64,000 nucleotides of DNA from assembly GCA_951230915.1 (NCBI GenBank), contig OX579639.1:21390001-21454000 (forward strand), written 5' to 3'. The notes under the pieces are model-generated. The model had not been told where the DNA came from. It did not search any database and worked only from the letters and a program-made list of their open reading frames with translations. Both the position numbers and the translations under genes were made by a program. This document shows positions 12,145 to 24,915 of this stretch, piece by piece (the first letter of the stretch is position 1; each line of letters opens with the position of its first letter). The DNA comes from Antitrichia curtipendula (lineage: Eukaryota > Streptophyta > Bryopsida > Hypnales > Leucodontaceae).

Positions 12145-13052
12145 TTAACCCCTAAATGTCCAAAGCACCAAATTCTGGGGTCAATAATACTTTGAAGTTA
12201 TATAAAACCTAACCAAATTATTACTTTTAATAGTTTATATTTTCAAAAAAATATTTTTTGAAGTTTAATTTTAGCACCTAAAATCCAATTTTGAAAATGA
12301 ATGATTATGATATTTTTATTCAAGACTTTGTGCAAGGGTGTCCATTGTAAATCTTTATTTTCTAGTGTTGAAGGCTCTTGGAAATGAGCCTCAAATAAGG
12401 GGTGCTATTATGTGAGCACACAAGTGTGAGCCCATGAGCCTAAAATACCACACACCTATATTATAGGTGTACATACTATAGAAATCATCTATGATTATAG
12501 GATATATATGTTATAAATATCCATATTAATGGTGTTTATGATACATACACCTTCTATAGTGTGTGGTATCCATATTATAGGTACCTATATTGTAGGCTCA
12601 ATGCTCACAGGCTCACATTCTTGGGCTCACATACTAGCATTGTTGCCTCAAATACACTAGATCTTGGAGAAAAAATCACATAAAAAATTTATTAAATTTT
12701 TTTTTTAGTAGATTTTGAGAAACCATAAATTGATTGGGATTATGTATGTTATGCCTTTAACCTCATATTTTTTGGTGACCAATTTTTAAAATGTGACATG
12801 TGAAAAGAAGATTGAAAGACTTCAAATCTTTTTCAAAGTTTGAACACCTTCATGATCAAACATTATAATCTTTCAATCATTAAGTAATATTGTTATGTTT
12901 TCTTTTTTCATTTGATCTCTAACATGTCTAGTTTCAATTTATATGGATATAATTTAATAAAAATAGATAAAACTTATCAAAATGTTTTTTTTTTTCAATT
13001 TAGAGCAAATTCCAAGAAGCTCCATAAAATGCCTTGAACATTTAGGGATTAA
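12145..13052. mobile_element. TTAA-bounded element with 23-bp inverted ends
   Basis: The left end is TTAACCCCTAAATGTCCAAA. The right end, read as its complement, is TTAATCCCTAAATGTTCAAG. The two agree at 20 of 23 positions. It is about 908 bp long and contains a nested Mutator-like miniature element. No coding frame. Confidence 0.7.
12388..12654. mobile_element. Mutator-like miniature element with 10-bp target duplication
   Basis: A perfect 10-bp direct repeat GCCTCAAATA flanks the element at 12388-12397 and 12645-12654. The 247-bp body between has imperfect inverted ends around TGCTA(T/G)TATGTGAGC, followed by repeated GTGAGCC motifs. Inner arms match too ('taccacacacc'/'gtgtgtggta'). A 9-11-bp duplication with inverted termini is the hallmark of the Mutator superfamily. 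It is non-autonomous and nested in the 12145 element. Confidence 0.82.
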
Positions 13053-13199
13053 GGAAGAAACATCTAAAAACAACACTTATTTTCAAAAGTCAAATGTTCC
13101 CTAGTAGATTGATGAGATTATTAACGAACTCAACATAATTGCAACCCAAGTTGTTTCATAATTTTACGACCCTCTAGAAATATTTTGGTTGCGTCCTTC

Positions 13200-13847
13200 A
13201 CGGGTTAAATGCCAAACGAGGAGTCCAATTTCAAAGTCTTCATCTTTGTTACCAAATCCCAACACTGAAAGAGAATATATCGTCGCCAATTGAACTGAGA
13301 ATATCCCCGTCACCAGCTTCCGTCAAGCTTCGGGGAAGTCAAACGAGTTTCTCGTGGGCAGCGACTGCAGCTGGCGAGGCTACGTCCGACGTAGAAAGTC
13401 TTCTCGTCCAACGTGGACAGATGACTCAGTTCGGTTTTGCTTTACAGTGACTGCGAATCTGGTTGGGCGAGCCTGTTTGTTGAAGCTGCCGCTACATCCT
13501 CTCGCACCACAGACAAAGGAGCTCTGGAGAATTTGTTTTTCGGTTGAAATTCAGTGAATTTTCTGAACTGAAACGAAGAATCTGCTTCGATCGATACTTG
13601 CAATTTCAAATTTCTTTTGCAGTTTGGGGGGGGATTTGCAATACTTTTTCCGGGTGTTTCTTGTTGGTTTTCGGTAGCTGCGCACAATTGAATGTGTGCT
13701 CTGCATATAAGTGTGAAATTGGACCGTGAGAGGTTTCGGATCGAAGAGATGATATTTCGAATTTCCTGTCATGAGTGTGGCGAGCGTGCCGGGTCGTGAG
13801 GTGAGAGAGTGGTGACAGGGTGGGCGTTTTGAATCGAAAGAATCATT
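13200..13847 (+). promoter_or_regulatory. Promoter and 5' leader region of the MICU gene
   Basis: Composition shifts sharply from AT-rich to balanced near 13200, as expected at a gene start. Small upstream open frames begin at 13354 and 13544 and may lie in the leader, depending on the unknown transcription start. An in-frame TGA at 13830-13832 separates them from the main start. I cannot place a TATA box with confidence. Confidence 0.5.
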
Positions 13848-16800
13848 ATGAAATCATCAAGCCGGACTTTAACGAGGGTTTTCTTGGAGCAACGGGCGCC
13901 AGTCGCACGATGGCTTCCAGCCACTTGCTTGGGCAGTAGTGGAAGCTCCGGAGAATCCAGCAGCAGCAGCACCAGCAGCCAAAGTGTGTTGGCAGCATGG
14001 GGGGCGGCGTTAATGGCAGGTGTAGTGGCTATGGATTTGGGGCGGCGATCGGACAGAGTGGATGTCTGTGAAGGTGCGGAGCGAGCCGTGTCTTCTCCGA
14101 TGGGCAAAACCCCCGAATCGAAGCTATCGAAACCCACTTTCTACCTCAGTGGTGAGTGCTCCTATTCTTTCTGCTTGCACGAGCACCGATTATTATAAAT
14201 CTGAGACGTTTTAATTGAGCAAGAAAACAGTGATATATATACTATGAATTAGTACGCCCTAAAATGGCATCTTGCTCCTTCCTGCAGAGGAGGTCGTTTG
14301 CTTTAGGTCGCCATAGCCATTTCCTGAATTTTCACTAATTAGGGTCTTTCACAGTGGTTTAAGGTATTAGTGATGACTTTTGAGTTGTGTTGTGCGGAAT
14401 TTTAATTTGATTATATCGATGTATTGAACAGTTGCTTTCTTGGTTGTAGATGAGTACAGGCGGCGTATTTTCTTTAATTATGAGAGGCGACTTCGTTTGC
14501 GTAGCCCTCCTGAGAAGGTAGACATTCAATACCTATATAATCGTAACTGAGGTTTTCTATGGTAGAGGATACCGTTTACGTCAATTTGAGCACTTTAACC
14601 AATATGTACGAGTGTAATTTTTGAGAGGTCAGTGAAGAGCTGTGGAGGGATCACGTCGAGATAAAGAATCGAATTTGTTTGTGTCAATTATTTATCACCG
14701 TGTATGAATTTCTTATGCATTTCAAATGTGGGAATTTGTAGAGAACCCCGTTACCATATAATATCAGCGGCCATAGCCATTTTGCGAATTCATGCTTACC
14801 TCACTTGTTAATAGGTCCAATCAAGTGAATGAATAAATTAGATCCTGTTGGTGACGGGTCAGTATTGGAGACAGGATCAGGTCTTAAACAGATTTAGTAT
14901 CCCTTACCTTATATGAGACATTCTTGTTTCAGTTGCAAAGTATTCCACGATACTGTGGTGTTATGATTCTCGTGTCTCTCTTACGAACCTGGTGTATTCT
15001 TGATTTTGCAATCACTGACTCTGAGTTTCTCGAAATCTTATCAGGTCTTCTACTATTTCTCTTCAGTGCGCAATGAGGATGGCTACATTTACATGACAGC
15101 CGGAGATTTGATGAGAGCAATCGTTCCTGTGTTTCCTCCGACAGGTTCATCCGTGGTGAGAGAGGGTTATCTTGCCTTTGAGAGGTCTCCAGGAGAATTG
15201 AAGTGCCCTCCCTCCAAGTTCTTCATGCTGTTCGACACAAATGGCGACGGACTGATTTCGTTTCCAGAGTAGGTTTTCGTAAGACGTTTCATTGTAGATG
15301 ACGACTTTAGCACTACGATCTATTGACAGTGTCGCACCAGGTGAAACTTTCGTCAAGTTTGTCTCCAATGTGGCATGCTGAAAGCTTCTCCTGTCCTTGT
15401 GTTGGCCAGGTACATCTTCTTTATCACAATTTTGAGCATCCCAGAAAAGAACTTCAAGGCAACTTTCCGAATGTTTGATTTGGACGGAGATGGGTAAAGC
15501 TTTTGTGTTTCAAATTCATGATTTGGGCTGACGTGTTAATTGACCTGTGAAACTTGATCCTGAAGTGTTCACCACGAATGTCCTCGGGAGGTTTGGAATA
15601 CGTGGATGGTCGCAGTTGATAAAATGGCATGGTTCCGAGCGCCAAAATTCTGTCATGCAAGTGCAAAAAGCTCTATAATTAGGTCTGTTATAGATATGAG
15701 GTTTCGGATGGGCATCTGAAAAAGTGCCAACTTCTTGAAATGTCACTATTTTAAAGATTATGACGATGTGGAAGGATTTCGTAATTATTACAATTGTAGA
15801 AGATCCACTAAGAGAAGAGGGTTTACTTTTATATTGATACAGGTTTCAGAATTTCTCCGATTCTCCATATATTACGGCAAAATATAATGCAGCAATGGAT
15901 CTTGATCTTTGTGTCGCAGGGTAATTGACAGGGACGAATTTAGAAAAGTGATGGCGTGGATGCGGGATCAAAATCGATATGGTAGAACGCATTCGGATGG
16001 TCGTCGCACTGGATTGCTTGTAACTGGAGAGGTTGAGAATGCTGGTCTGGTAGAACTCTTTTTCGGGAAGGATGGGAAGCGCAGACTTCCAATGACACAG
16101 TTTGAGGATTTCCTGAAGGACCTTCATAAAGAGGTATGCGTCGTGTAGATTTCTATTTTCTCTGTGTTGTTGGGTGTAAACCTTGATCCTTACATTTTTA
16201 TTAAAATGTATGACAGTGCTTCATTTTGAATCCTTGCAACAGATTCTTCGTCTCGAATTTGCTCATTATGACTACGATAACCGAGGGACCATCTCAGCTA
16301 CAGATTTTGGTTTGTCGATGTCAGCCTCCGCAGACTTGTCAAAGACGAATCACTACCTGGACCGTGTCCAGGATCTTACAACTATTCCTCACTTTGCCTC
16401 GATGCGAATTACATTGGAGGTGAGGCTACTTCTTATGAGTTCGAGGAAATCTAGTCACTTGTTCTTGTGACCATTGAGATACTTAAAGATTGGGACCACA
16501 ATATCATGAAGTGAAATATTAGCACGCTGACAAGGTGCAAATTTCTATAGTGGCTTTAGGATGTCTGTACTAAAAAAATATTTAGAGCTCTGAAAATTTC
16601 TCAAATCTATCCACTTGAATAGTACATGAAACCACGGCCATTAGATTCCATCGATATTGTGTATTGGTCTCTGTTGCAGGAGTTCATACAGTTTGCAGAA
16701 CTGCGCAAGAAGATTCCAGTAATGGCATTGGCAATCTCCAGCTTTGGCAAGATTTCGGGAAAATTGTCGAAGAATGATGTTCAGCGTGCTGCTGCTAAGG

Positions 16801-17200
16801 TCTGCGACAATGACGTGAAACCAAAGTTTGCTCGTTAATGCAGATATACCATATGTGTTTGGTATCATTATTGGATAAGATAGGCGTGTTCCTGACCGTA
16901 TCGTTCTTTGATTCACGGAATTTATTGCTCTACAATATGTATTTACAGATAGAACTGACCTTCGTGTATGTATGCAATGAATTGCAGATTTGCCATGCGC
17001 CAATTTCGGATGCAGTGGTGGATGTAATATTTCACATTTTCGATACTAATAATGATGGTGTCCTTAGCATGGAGGAGTTTCTGGGCGTGCTACAGCGTAG
17101 GGAAAGGGATCTTGCCGATCCAACTGATACTGGAATTGTCCAGTTCCTCAAATGTTGGTGGAACTGTACAAGCAACTGCCAGAAGCCATGGAACTTTTGA
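13848..17200 (+). CDS. MICU: Mitochondrial calcium uptake protein (MICU-type, EF-hand)
   Basis: The family gates the mitochondrial calcium uniporter from the intermembrane-space side. My model joins eight exons at GT-AG sites: 13848-14151, 14450-14517, 15045-15268, 15410-15493, 15920-16133, 16243-16419, 16680-16799 and 16988-17200, keeping frame throughout (1404 nt, 467 aa). The start is the first Met after an in-frame TGA at 13830. Residues 1-46 are Arg/Ser-rich, like a mitochondrial presequence, and a hydrophobic stretch follows at about 47-63. Exon 2 encodes a typical plant MICU block, RRIFFNYERRLRLRSPPEK. Canonical EF-hand loops are at about 188-199 (DTNGDGLISFPE), 222-233 (DLDGDGVIDRDE) and 416-427 (DTNNDGVLSMEE). 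A degenerate loop at 308-319 (DYDNRGTISATD) ends in Asp instead of Glu and has Arg at position 5. Length fits plant MICU (around 490 aa). The family call is firm; exact splice sites are inferred from consensus and frame. Confidence 0.93.
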
Positions 17201-17740
17201 TTTATGGGGCATGCAACTTCAAGCCAACTATGGGACATATTAATCTATGGAGATTAGGACTGCAACATCGTTCGTATCGATGAGCTGATTTCATGGGTTG
17301 GAACTACAAATGAGGGTCTGTGCTTCTTCAGTATCTGTTCATCCATTCAGGAATTTTTTGACATGACCAACAATAGTTAGGGAAACGTCATAAAGTATGA
17401 CATGTAACGTTTGAAAGGTTTGTAACGTTTAAAAAGGTGTCTGAGGTATTTTAGTGTTCAAGCTGACGATGTTGATGCAGTGTTAACATCAAGCGATTTG
17501 AAATCGAGTTTTCTTGTTCTTTCTGGAAAAGATTTTGCGGCCTTATGGTATCTTTTTACTTGAAATGATACCAGTTTGTATTATGTTCATTGTTTCAGGA
17601 CAAGCATCTAGCATGTGAAAAACTCCTGGTTATCAACATGCCTACTTGCTAGTCACTGCCGCCACTTGGTGTGACGTCCTCGCATTAGGCTCAGGTTATC
17701 TCATTTCTTCAAGTCATTAAATAAAGTCGTTATTACCGTG
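17201..17740 (+). other. Probable 3' untranslated region of the MICU gene
   Basis: Non-coding sequence after the stop, with a canonical AATAAA at 17720-17725 in a T-rich context. The true cleavage site is not visible from sequence alone. Confidence 0.45.
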
Positions 17741-18860
17741 TCTTTGTAATCATCTGCTCCCATTCGTGACAGGTTGAAAGAGCATATTACCTAAACAGTA
17801 CTAACTCTCTTTTTAGGCGTTATGCATCGATATTGTATCTCCAGATGCAGCTGGAGAATGTTCTAATCCTCTTGTGGCAAGAATTGTTGGAAACAAATGC
17901 AGAGCAGTAAAGCAAGTGTAGGGTAAATTATTTGGTGTTTGAATTGTGAATCATTCTGTTCCAGGCTTTCTCGCAGAATCAAGAATCTGGTTGTCGTTAT
18001 GTAGGCATGTCATCGTGAAGATCATCGCCGTTAGCTGTCATCCCGCAGTGAAGAATGACAGAAACTAACTTGGAATTGGGAGATAAAAGGCAGGGTTAGG
18101 CTTATTGTTTGGGAATGTCTGGGTATGGACCCTGTAAGCTTTGAGCTGGGATTGAGCTCAGTCAAATAATGAGGTAACGTAACGAATATGTAAATCCAAC
18201 TACTACTACAGTGACAAAGTAGGAGCACCTGATTGTGGGGTGTACCGAATTGTGACTCAAAATATGACATTACCAAGAATTCAGAATCAAGCTGAATAAT
18301 AAATCTCTGACTTCCATGTGTCGCAAAAAGGTCAACAATTCTTCCAATGTCTAGAAAAGGTGTCGTTACCTGAAACTACATAGCCCTTAAAAACGGCACT
18401 TTCAGAAAGTTCCTCCATTCCCTGCAATGAGGCTCGGCCTTCATGTGCTCCACAAAGAGCGAAAACTCCTCCATTGGATAACCGAACTGGTGTACAGATT
18501 AAAGCAGAGATTCAAGAATCGGAAGGGCGAGATGTAAGATCGACTTCCGGACCTTGTTCAGTGAAGATCACCGCAGCAGTGGAAGAATCATAATTAAGTG
18601 GGTTCTTTAACTTTCTGATCGATGGGAGTCTCTCAAGAGAAACCTTGAAGTGGGGCTCATCTGAACGTCCATACAACCTCAATACATTTCTTTACATACT
18701 TTTGGGTTTTGATTTGTGCTTGAGATTGTACATAAAAGAATTTGGATACTCTTTCCAATAGTATTGAGGGAAATCTTCAAGAGACTTTCACTTGATACAT
18801 TGGTTTCATGAATGCATTGAGTTGTGTAAAAGTGGTTGTACCTATAATTTTGAAAAATAT
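17741..18860. other. Unassigned tract with exon-like open segments
   Basis: Composition is less AT-rich than the flanks. Two open segments without ATG stand out. One is 17817-17921, after a 'ctctctttttag' acceptor-like site, reading ALCIDIVSPDAAGECSNPLV and onwards for 34 residues to a stop. The other is 18384-18593, a 69-codon hydrophilic segment ending ITAAVEES. I recognise neither. They could be terminal exons, alternative 3' exons of the MICU locus, or chance. Confidence 0.3.
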
Positions 18861-19051
18861 GGGGAATTTCATTAAAATGGCGCCATTCTACAACTTTGGC
18901 AGTTTTTACGATATAGATTGGGCAGTCTAAAATGTACACAAGTCTTCTTAGATGTTTGAAATCTATACCTATCTTGAATGGTACTTTTATGGTTCAAACC
19001 AAGCAGTCTGAAAATGGCACATGGAATACTGCCATTCTAACAAAATTCCCC
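18861..19051. mobile_element. Miniature inverted-repeat element (family F)
   Basis: The ends match as an imperfect inverted repeat. Left is GGGGAATTTCATTAAAATGG; the complement of the right is GGGGAATTTTGTTAGAATGG. The interior ('ctttggcagtttttac', 'cagtctaaaatgtaca') recurs at 57076-57330. It is about 190 bp long, and no clear target duplication was seen. Confidence 0.6.
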
Positions 19052-22000
19052 GTAAAGGAAGTTGATCCATCCCAAGCAAAAATCTTCCAAGCACAACTTT
19101 TGAGAAAGCAACATTATGAAATTGTTTGTTGAGTCCCCTCTCAATCCTCTCAGAACTGGTCTCAGTATTGGTTATGTGAGTCTTCTTGCAAGTCATTTTT
19201 CTTATAAATGATCTACTTATATTAGACCGTGGCTTCCATTAGTCCACTCAATTCAACAGATCTGTCATTGGCGTTTCCTTTGCTGAGAGACTGATACCTC
19301 ATGACTTCCGACTACAGTTTTTGCTGCAATCTGCAAAGTCTTTGAAAAGTGGCCGCTCTTTGGCAATTCAAAGAACTCTCCTAGTGACGTACCGAGTCTC
19401 CATCTGCAGAATGCTGTTCAAATTCCACACAATTATGTACATTAATTCAACTCACGTGTTTCTGTCACTGCTGTGGCAACCTGTGCCAACCATGTCTTTG
19501 TGTAGAGCCCGTGATCAGTGAGGTTTCAGGATTTGACAGGAGTTTTGTCACAAGTCTTGTTTGAGCGCATTACTGTACTGGCATTCCTTATCTTAGTTGT
19601 GCTTCACGGTACTGGGCACCTGTATTTCATCTATTGGTCGACATGTATTGTCAAGTACATTGCCACATGCTTCATCAAGTACAATAATTTCTTGTGTGAG
19701 TCAATAGATATTTTCTCTTCTTCTTGTTCTTTTTTTATTTTTTTGAGAAGTAAGAGAAGAAAAAAAAGGATTAGTTATGGATATGATTTAAAACAAATTA
19801 ATCATTCATGTCATCATGTCAAAGAGCAGTTGTTTTTCAGACACTATGCATTTTGTACTTGAAAATTGTAGTGGATGTCATCCAAGATACTATGTTAGGA
19901 CATCTACTACAATTTAAATTACGTATCATGTAAGTACCGTTGCTTCCTCATCCTTTTCCTGCATAAAATTTGATTTTATACTGTGAGATTTTATACAAAA
20001 TATGTTTCAAATATGACTACTTCAATGTGTGACTGTACAGTACTCCCCAACTCTGACGAGACAGTTTTCCAAATTCGGCATTCTATGATCAACCTACAAG
20101 CGGGCGTACAAGTTTACAGCCACCAGTAGTCTCTGTTCATGCTTGCGACACTGTGCAGTGAAGAGTACTACAGTAGTATCTGTCCCCTTTGACATTTCTG
20201 TGACTGACCATATTTTTTCTGCTCAGGGAGATTGCTGAACAGAAAGCGGCCCGACTGTCTGAGGATCACATAGAGCCAGGTAGTACGCCTGCAACATTTT
20301 GTACAGAACGACAAATCTGTTTGTACTCATGAATATCACCCAATCTTGGATGCCAATTCTGTTATAACTTATTGCTGTGATTCAGAGCGCCAAAATTTTG
20401 ACATTCAACTGCACAAAGCTCTCAAAACTAGAAGCAGTTGATAGAGTTGAGTTTGCCAGATGTTGTGAAATTTCTGCCAACATAACAAAATTGAGATTGA
20501 TTTCAAAGCTTTAAAGCAGAGAGAACATCACTAATTGTACGAGATGGTAAGTTGTCTGCTATCGTCCTGGAAGTCGCTTTGAACTTTGAAACTCATCGAC
20601 ATTGATGTAATAGACCTCCGTCCGAATGAACTGCTGACCGACCGACTTTGAACAGCAACATTGAAACAAATTGTGCTGCTGCATCCGTCAGTGGCGGTTT
20701 TCAGAGTACATTAGGAGACAAATAATTTCATTATCATGGAATGCTTCCAAAGTTGAAATGAGGGGGCAAAAGTCGTGGGTTAATTTACAAATTTTTCTTC
20801 TCTCAATTTCCTAATAGAGGAAGATTTCGTCTCCACCGTTAAATGCATGAAGACAAGTCTCTAATCGAAGATGAATTTCCAATGTTGTAAACCATCATCT
20901 TCCTCCTAGTGGGTTCAGCTTTGGAAGAGTCGTTGAAGAATTCAAGTGCATCACATTAGAACCTCCAATACTAGAAAAGCCAGCTACTCTAAAACCCACC
21001 ATTATTCGGTGTCACACACGTGAATTCAACAAGTTTAACAAAGTTCATTGAACTTACTCAAAACTCTACTCTTTTGTTGAACTCATTGAACCCACAAGAA
21101 AAAGAGAAAGAAAAAACGGTTTTACAACCAGGCAGCAAGTTTGCAAGCCACTGAAGATGTCGCCTGAGAGAGTACAGAATCCGAGTCCATTCTTGCTATC
21201 TTCCTCGACTTCTTCTCCATACCTAAAAATGTACAGAACTTTCGTTACAGTGCAGTAAGGCAGTACCTCAGTTGCGAGGACATCCAGACAACATTGGAAT
21301 CCTGGAACTGAGATTTCATGTGCGTCTCGGTACTCTCAACTATCACCCTTCATTTCGAGACTTCAAGGATAGTCATCATGATGTCGAGACAACAATCGCT
21401 TTGAATCTTTGCTTGAAGCCTCGAGCAATTACTTTTATATGTCCTTATTGCTTTTGCAAACCAAACTGTATGCTCCTTTCCAGTACACTCCACATTAATA
21501 TGAACTCCAAGATGTGGGGTTTGAACTTTGAAATCCCGCCATGTACTCCTTCAGACACCTAAGCACAATTGAATGCCACATTCAAGTAATCCATTCATGT
21601 ACCACTCAGACTGTGGTGGGAACGCTAATACGGCTCTGCTATTCTCTGGAGTAAACACTTGAGTATTACGGAGAGCTCTAGATCTAATGTGTGTGTTATA
21701 GATATGCTTTGGTAATAATTACTGGTGTGCACTTGTCAAAGACTTCCACCATTGCAGTATTGTGGTGAACACCATTTTGGTAAAACATTAGTGGATGTCA
21801 AAACGTTGTCCCAGATCTGGTGTTTTGAATTTTTTGGTATATTGAATTGATTCCTTTCTACTAAAGCTCTATCCAGTTTCAATTTAAAGAGAAGGCTTAT
21901 GTGTAACCACAGCTCTATGGAACTAACAAGCGAGTGGGGATTTTATGGCTACCTAGCTATCCCTTTCGGAAGGTAAGCTTTACAGGCTTTTAGGCTATTG

Positions 22001-22600
22001 GTTTTTGGTGGGTTATAGATAGAACTTACATAGTTCCATTTCAAGAGAGAGAAAAAAGGAACGTACAAACCGCCTTCATGAATGGATCCTCCGTCTTCCT
22101 TGTTATAAGACATGGCTTTTCCACCAACTCGCCGTCCAGATCGAGCACCTGCATTCCGTATGGAACATTGAAAAGGATTCGATTCTTTGAATTGGACAGC
22201 TCAGGAGCAAATCAAACACCGTTAATCCTGCGATTCATCTCCACCGATGTACATGTACAGTACCCGGCCTTTAATTTGCGAATGTTCTTACTAAACTTAT
22301 CAAAAGAACAGGATCAAAACATAGTAGTGAGTCATTCATCACTTCTTTTACATCGATTGGTCGAAGCGGAGAACTCTAATCATTTTCGTGAGCGTGTTGT
22401 CATCAGCTTCATTTATGAACCTTCATGGAGATCGATCCAAATATCTTTCTTTTGCTGCATTGGTGTTTTGTGAGAACTCATTCAAGGCACGTAAAGAACT
22501 CTGGAATTTGCACCAGTGTAGTTCAAGCGATGCATACCAAATACGGCAAACTCCACTCATATAAGCAGGGTTATTTTTTTCATTTTTAATGAAGTGCCAA
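19052..22600. other. Unassigned moderately GC-balanced tract
   Basis: No recognised gene. A 53-base exon-like island at 20227-20279, bounded by 'ttttttctgctcag' and 'gtagta', reads EIAEQKAARLSEDHIEP. Open frames of 96 codons (21272-21562) and 131 codons (22078-22473) lack known motifs. The complement of about 22070-22190 is also open (FNVPYGMQVLDLDGELVEKP), so orientation is unclear. A 17-bp inverted repeat with one mismatch lies at 19863-19915. The tract may hold a decayed gene or a non-coding transcript. Confidence 0.3.
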
Positions 22601-22727
22601 AGTGGCGATATTGAATGTTATAGTGGTCCTCCAAATTTCAACATTCATCCACATATTGGATAGAAAATATCATATTAGCACATATCACATATCCATAATT
22701 CAATTTTCATCCATAATCTGGCAATTT

Positions 22728-22730
<3 letters not shown>

Positions 22731-22761
<31 letters not shown>
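22731..22761. repeat. (TA)n microsatellite
   Basis: About 30 bases of uninterrupted alternating TA in AT-rich DNA. Confidence 0.95.
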
Positions 22762-22763
<2 letters not shown>

Positions 22764-23010
22764 GAAGTTTTCTGGAAATTTTCTACCTATTTAGTACTAT
22801 TTTTTCCTATAGGCTTGGTGCCAGGCCATAAAATTTGGTGCAATTTTGCACCAAATCACCAGAAAAAAATCCATTGCATATAAGGTATTAAGCGACCCCC
22901 ATTATGGACATAACTTTGGAGAAGAACATTGCATGCACAATTCTTCTTGTGAAATACTTTTCACACAACACATGTAAGGGAGCCGACCCATTTCCAACTA
23001 TTTAAGCAAT

Positions 23011-23341
23011 TAAGGTAGGAGGTCCATAAATTGCCCACCTAAGAGCCGAAACTGAATTTTGGGGAGGTGAAGCTTTTTGAAATATTTTTCAGTAAATTTT
23101 CCTTGAAAGACAAGTACATTTGGCATCTAACCCAAGTCGTTTCATATTTTTTGGAGCTTTATGGAATTAGTTATGAAATTTTGAAGTTGAAATGGTATAG
23201 GGCTCTAAAATCGCCCACCTCCTCAAATGTACACTATTTGTACACTGCTGAAGGCTACATAAAAGAAACATGTACAAATAGTATACATTCGAGGAGGTGG
23301 GCAATTTTAGAATCTGTGAACTTTTAGAACCTCCTACCTTA
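23011..23341 (+). mobile_element. TA-bounded miniature element (family C) with strong internal hairpin
   Basis: The ends are TAAGGTAGGAGGTCCATAAA and, at right, CCTCCTACCTTA. The interior shares long blocks with the 3914 and 26059 copies. A hairpin at 23204-23310 has 40-bp arms (23204-23243, 23271-23310) with three mismatches and a 27-base loop. The open frame at 23067-23327 only follows the repeat. Confidence 0.8.
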
Positions 23342-24914
23342 CACATATCTGGAATGCGTGTATTTTGGCTGCGGAATTTTTTGTGTGTACAAAAATAGAA
23401 TTTGGAAGGATTCCAAAAAGTTTCAAAATTTTTTAACTCAAAAATATAATTACCCTCTATTTTTTAGCTGAAGATTATGTTCAACCTATACTAATCGTGT
23501 AGACATTTATATTTTTGACCACTAGTTGCAAACAAAATTGACCAAGCACTAGTTGCAATATCAAGAGACTTGTAGCCAATCATAATGTGCCACAACTACA
23601 TTGGGAACTACGCCATTATAACTAATCATTATTCCTCTCTACCTGAATGGAAAGAGAGCAACCTATACCATTAAAATGGGGGGGTGATAAAAATGGATCG
23701 GCTACAATACTTCACAATAATTTATTAGGCATATAGTAGTCTTGTCCAAACTTGTGCCTAGAATAGGGTTAATTACCTTACATGAGTGACAAAACGTAAG
23801 TTGGACATAAGTCATCATTCACATGCAATCAACACAAGTGATGCAAGTTTCTTGCAATTATTTTAATCCATTATATTCATTTGACTCTATCTCATGGCCC
23901 CACTTGTGTAAGGCACCTACAACTTGAGCTTGTGCACACATTTGTGGTAAATTGGCAAGTGATCTTCAAACCTTTCTTTTTTTTAATAAAAAAGGCTTTT
24001 GTAAGCTTTGTTAAAACCATTTGATTAATAAGAAAAATGAAAGAAAAGATGGTGAAAGAATCAAATGACTTATAAAAATGGAGATATCCAGAAAATAAAA
24101 AGGAATTTGTATGCACAATAAAAATCTTAAATTGTCGCTTCAAGAATATTACTATGGCTAAATCCTTAAGCACTCAACCAGCCACTTGGTGATAGATGAA
24201 TTTTTTTTAATACATGCACTTCATCTAATTAATGTTCAAGAAAAATCATATTATATACCAATAGAAAGAAGTCAAAGAATGCTCTACGTGAATCAATGTT
24301 ATAAATATGTTGAATGAGTTTCAATTATTTATTTTTTAAATCAACAATAATCTTAATATCTTTATATAGGTGGCACTTTGAAACTAAGTATTCTATGCTT
24401 GAAGATTAGGGCAAAGCGATTGTGGAAGCAATGTGAAGTACACTGAAATTTTTGTGGTTCAAAACATGAAGTTGCCGACATTGAACAATTACTCCATCCA
24501 ACTCACAACTATAACTCTTCACAATGCTTTACCAATGTTTTTTGATATATTTATCTAGTAGATGTGATATCCAAATGCACATGGCAAGTGGATTTAGTTT
24601 CAATAATACTTAAGGAGTGTGACAATTGTTTGCAAAAAATCATTCACTATGTCACTTAGGGAGGCATCATTAATAGAAACATAGTCCACATAGACTCAGC
24701 TTTCAAACCCACACTTGATCCAAAATAGTTGTTTTTCAACCATATCACTAATTTCTATTTGTCCAAGATTTTGATAGTGATATTTTGCTCATGAGTGGAC
24801 ACTAGTAGAAATATAATAGTGGAGCACAATGCTATAACGTGAGAGTTGGGTACTCTATGACTATATGAGAACCAATCTGGTATTGATATGCAACAATCTA
24901 TTGTTATGAGACTC
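23342..24914. other. AT-rich intergenic DNA
   Basis: No gene recognised. The minus-strand 93-codon frame at 23892-24173 is Lys/Phe-rich and AT-driven. Confidence 0.4.
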
Positions 24915-24915
24915 T

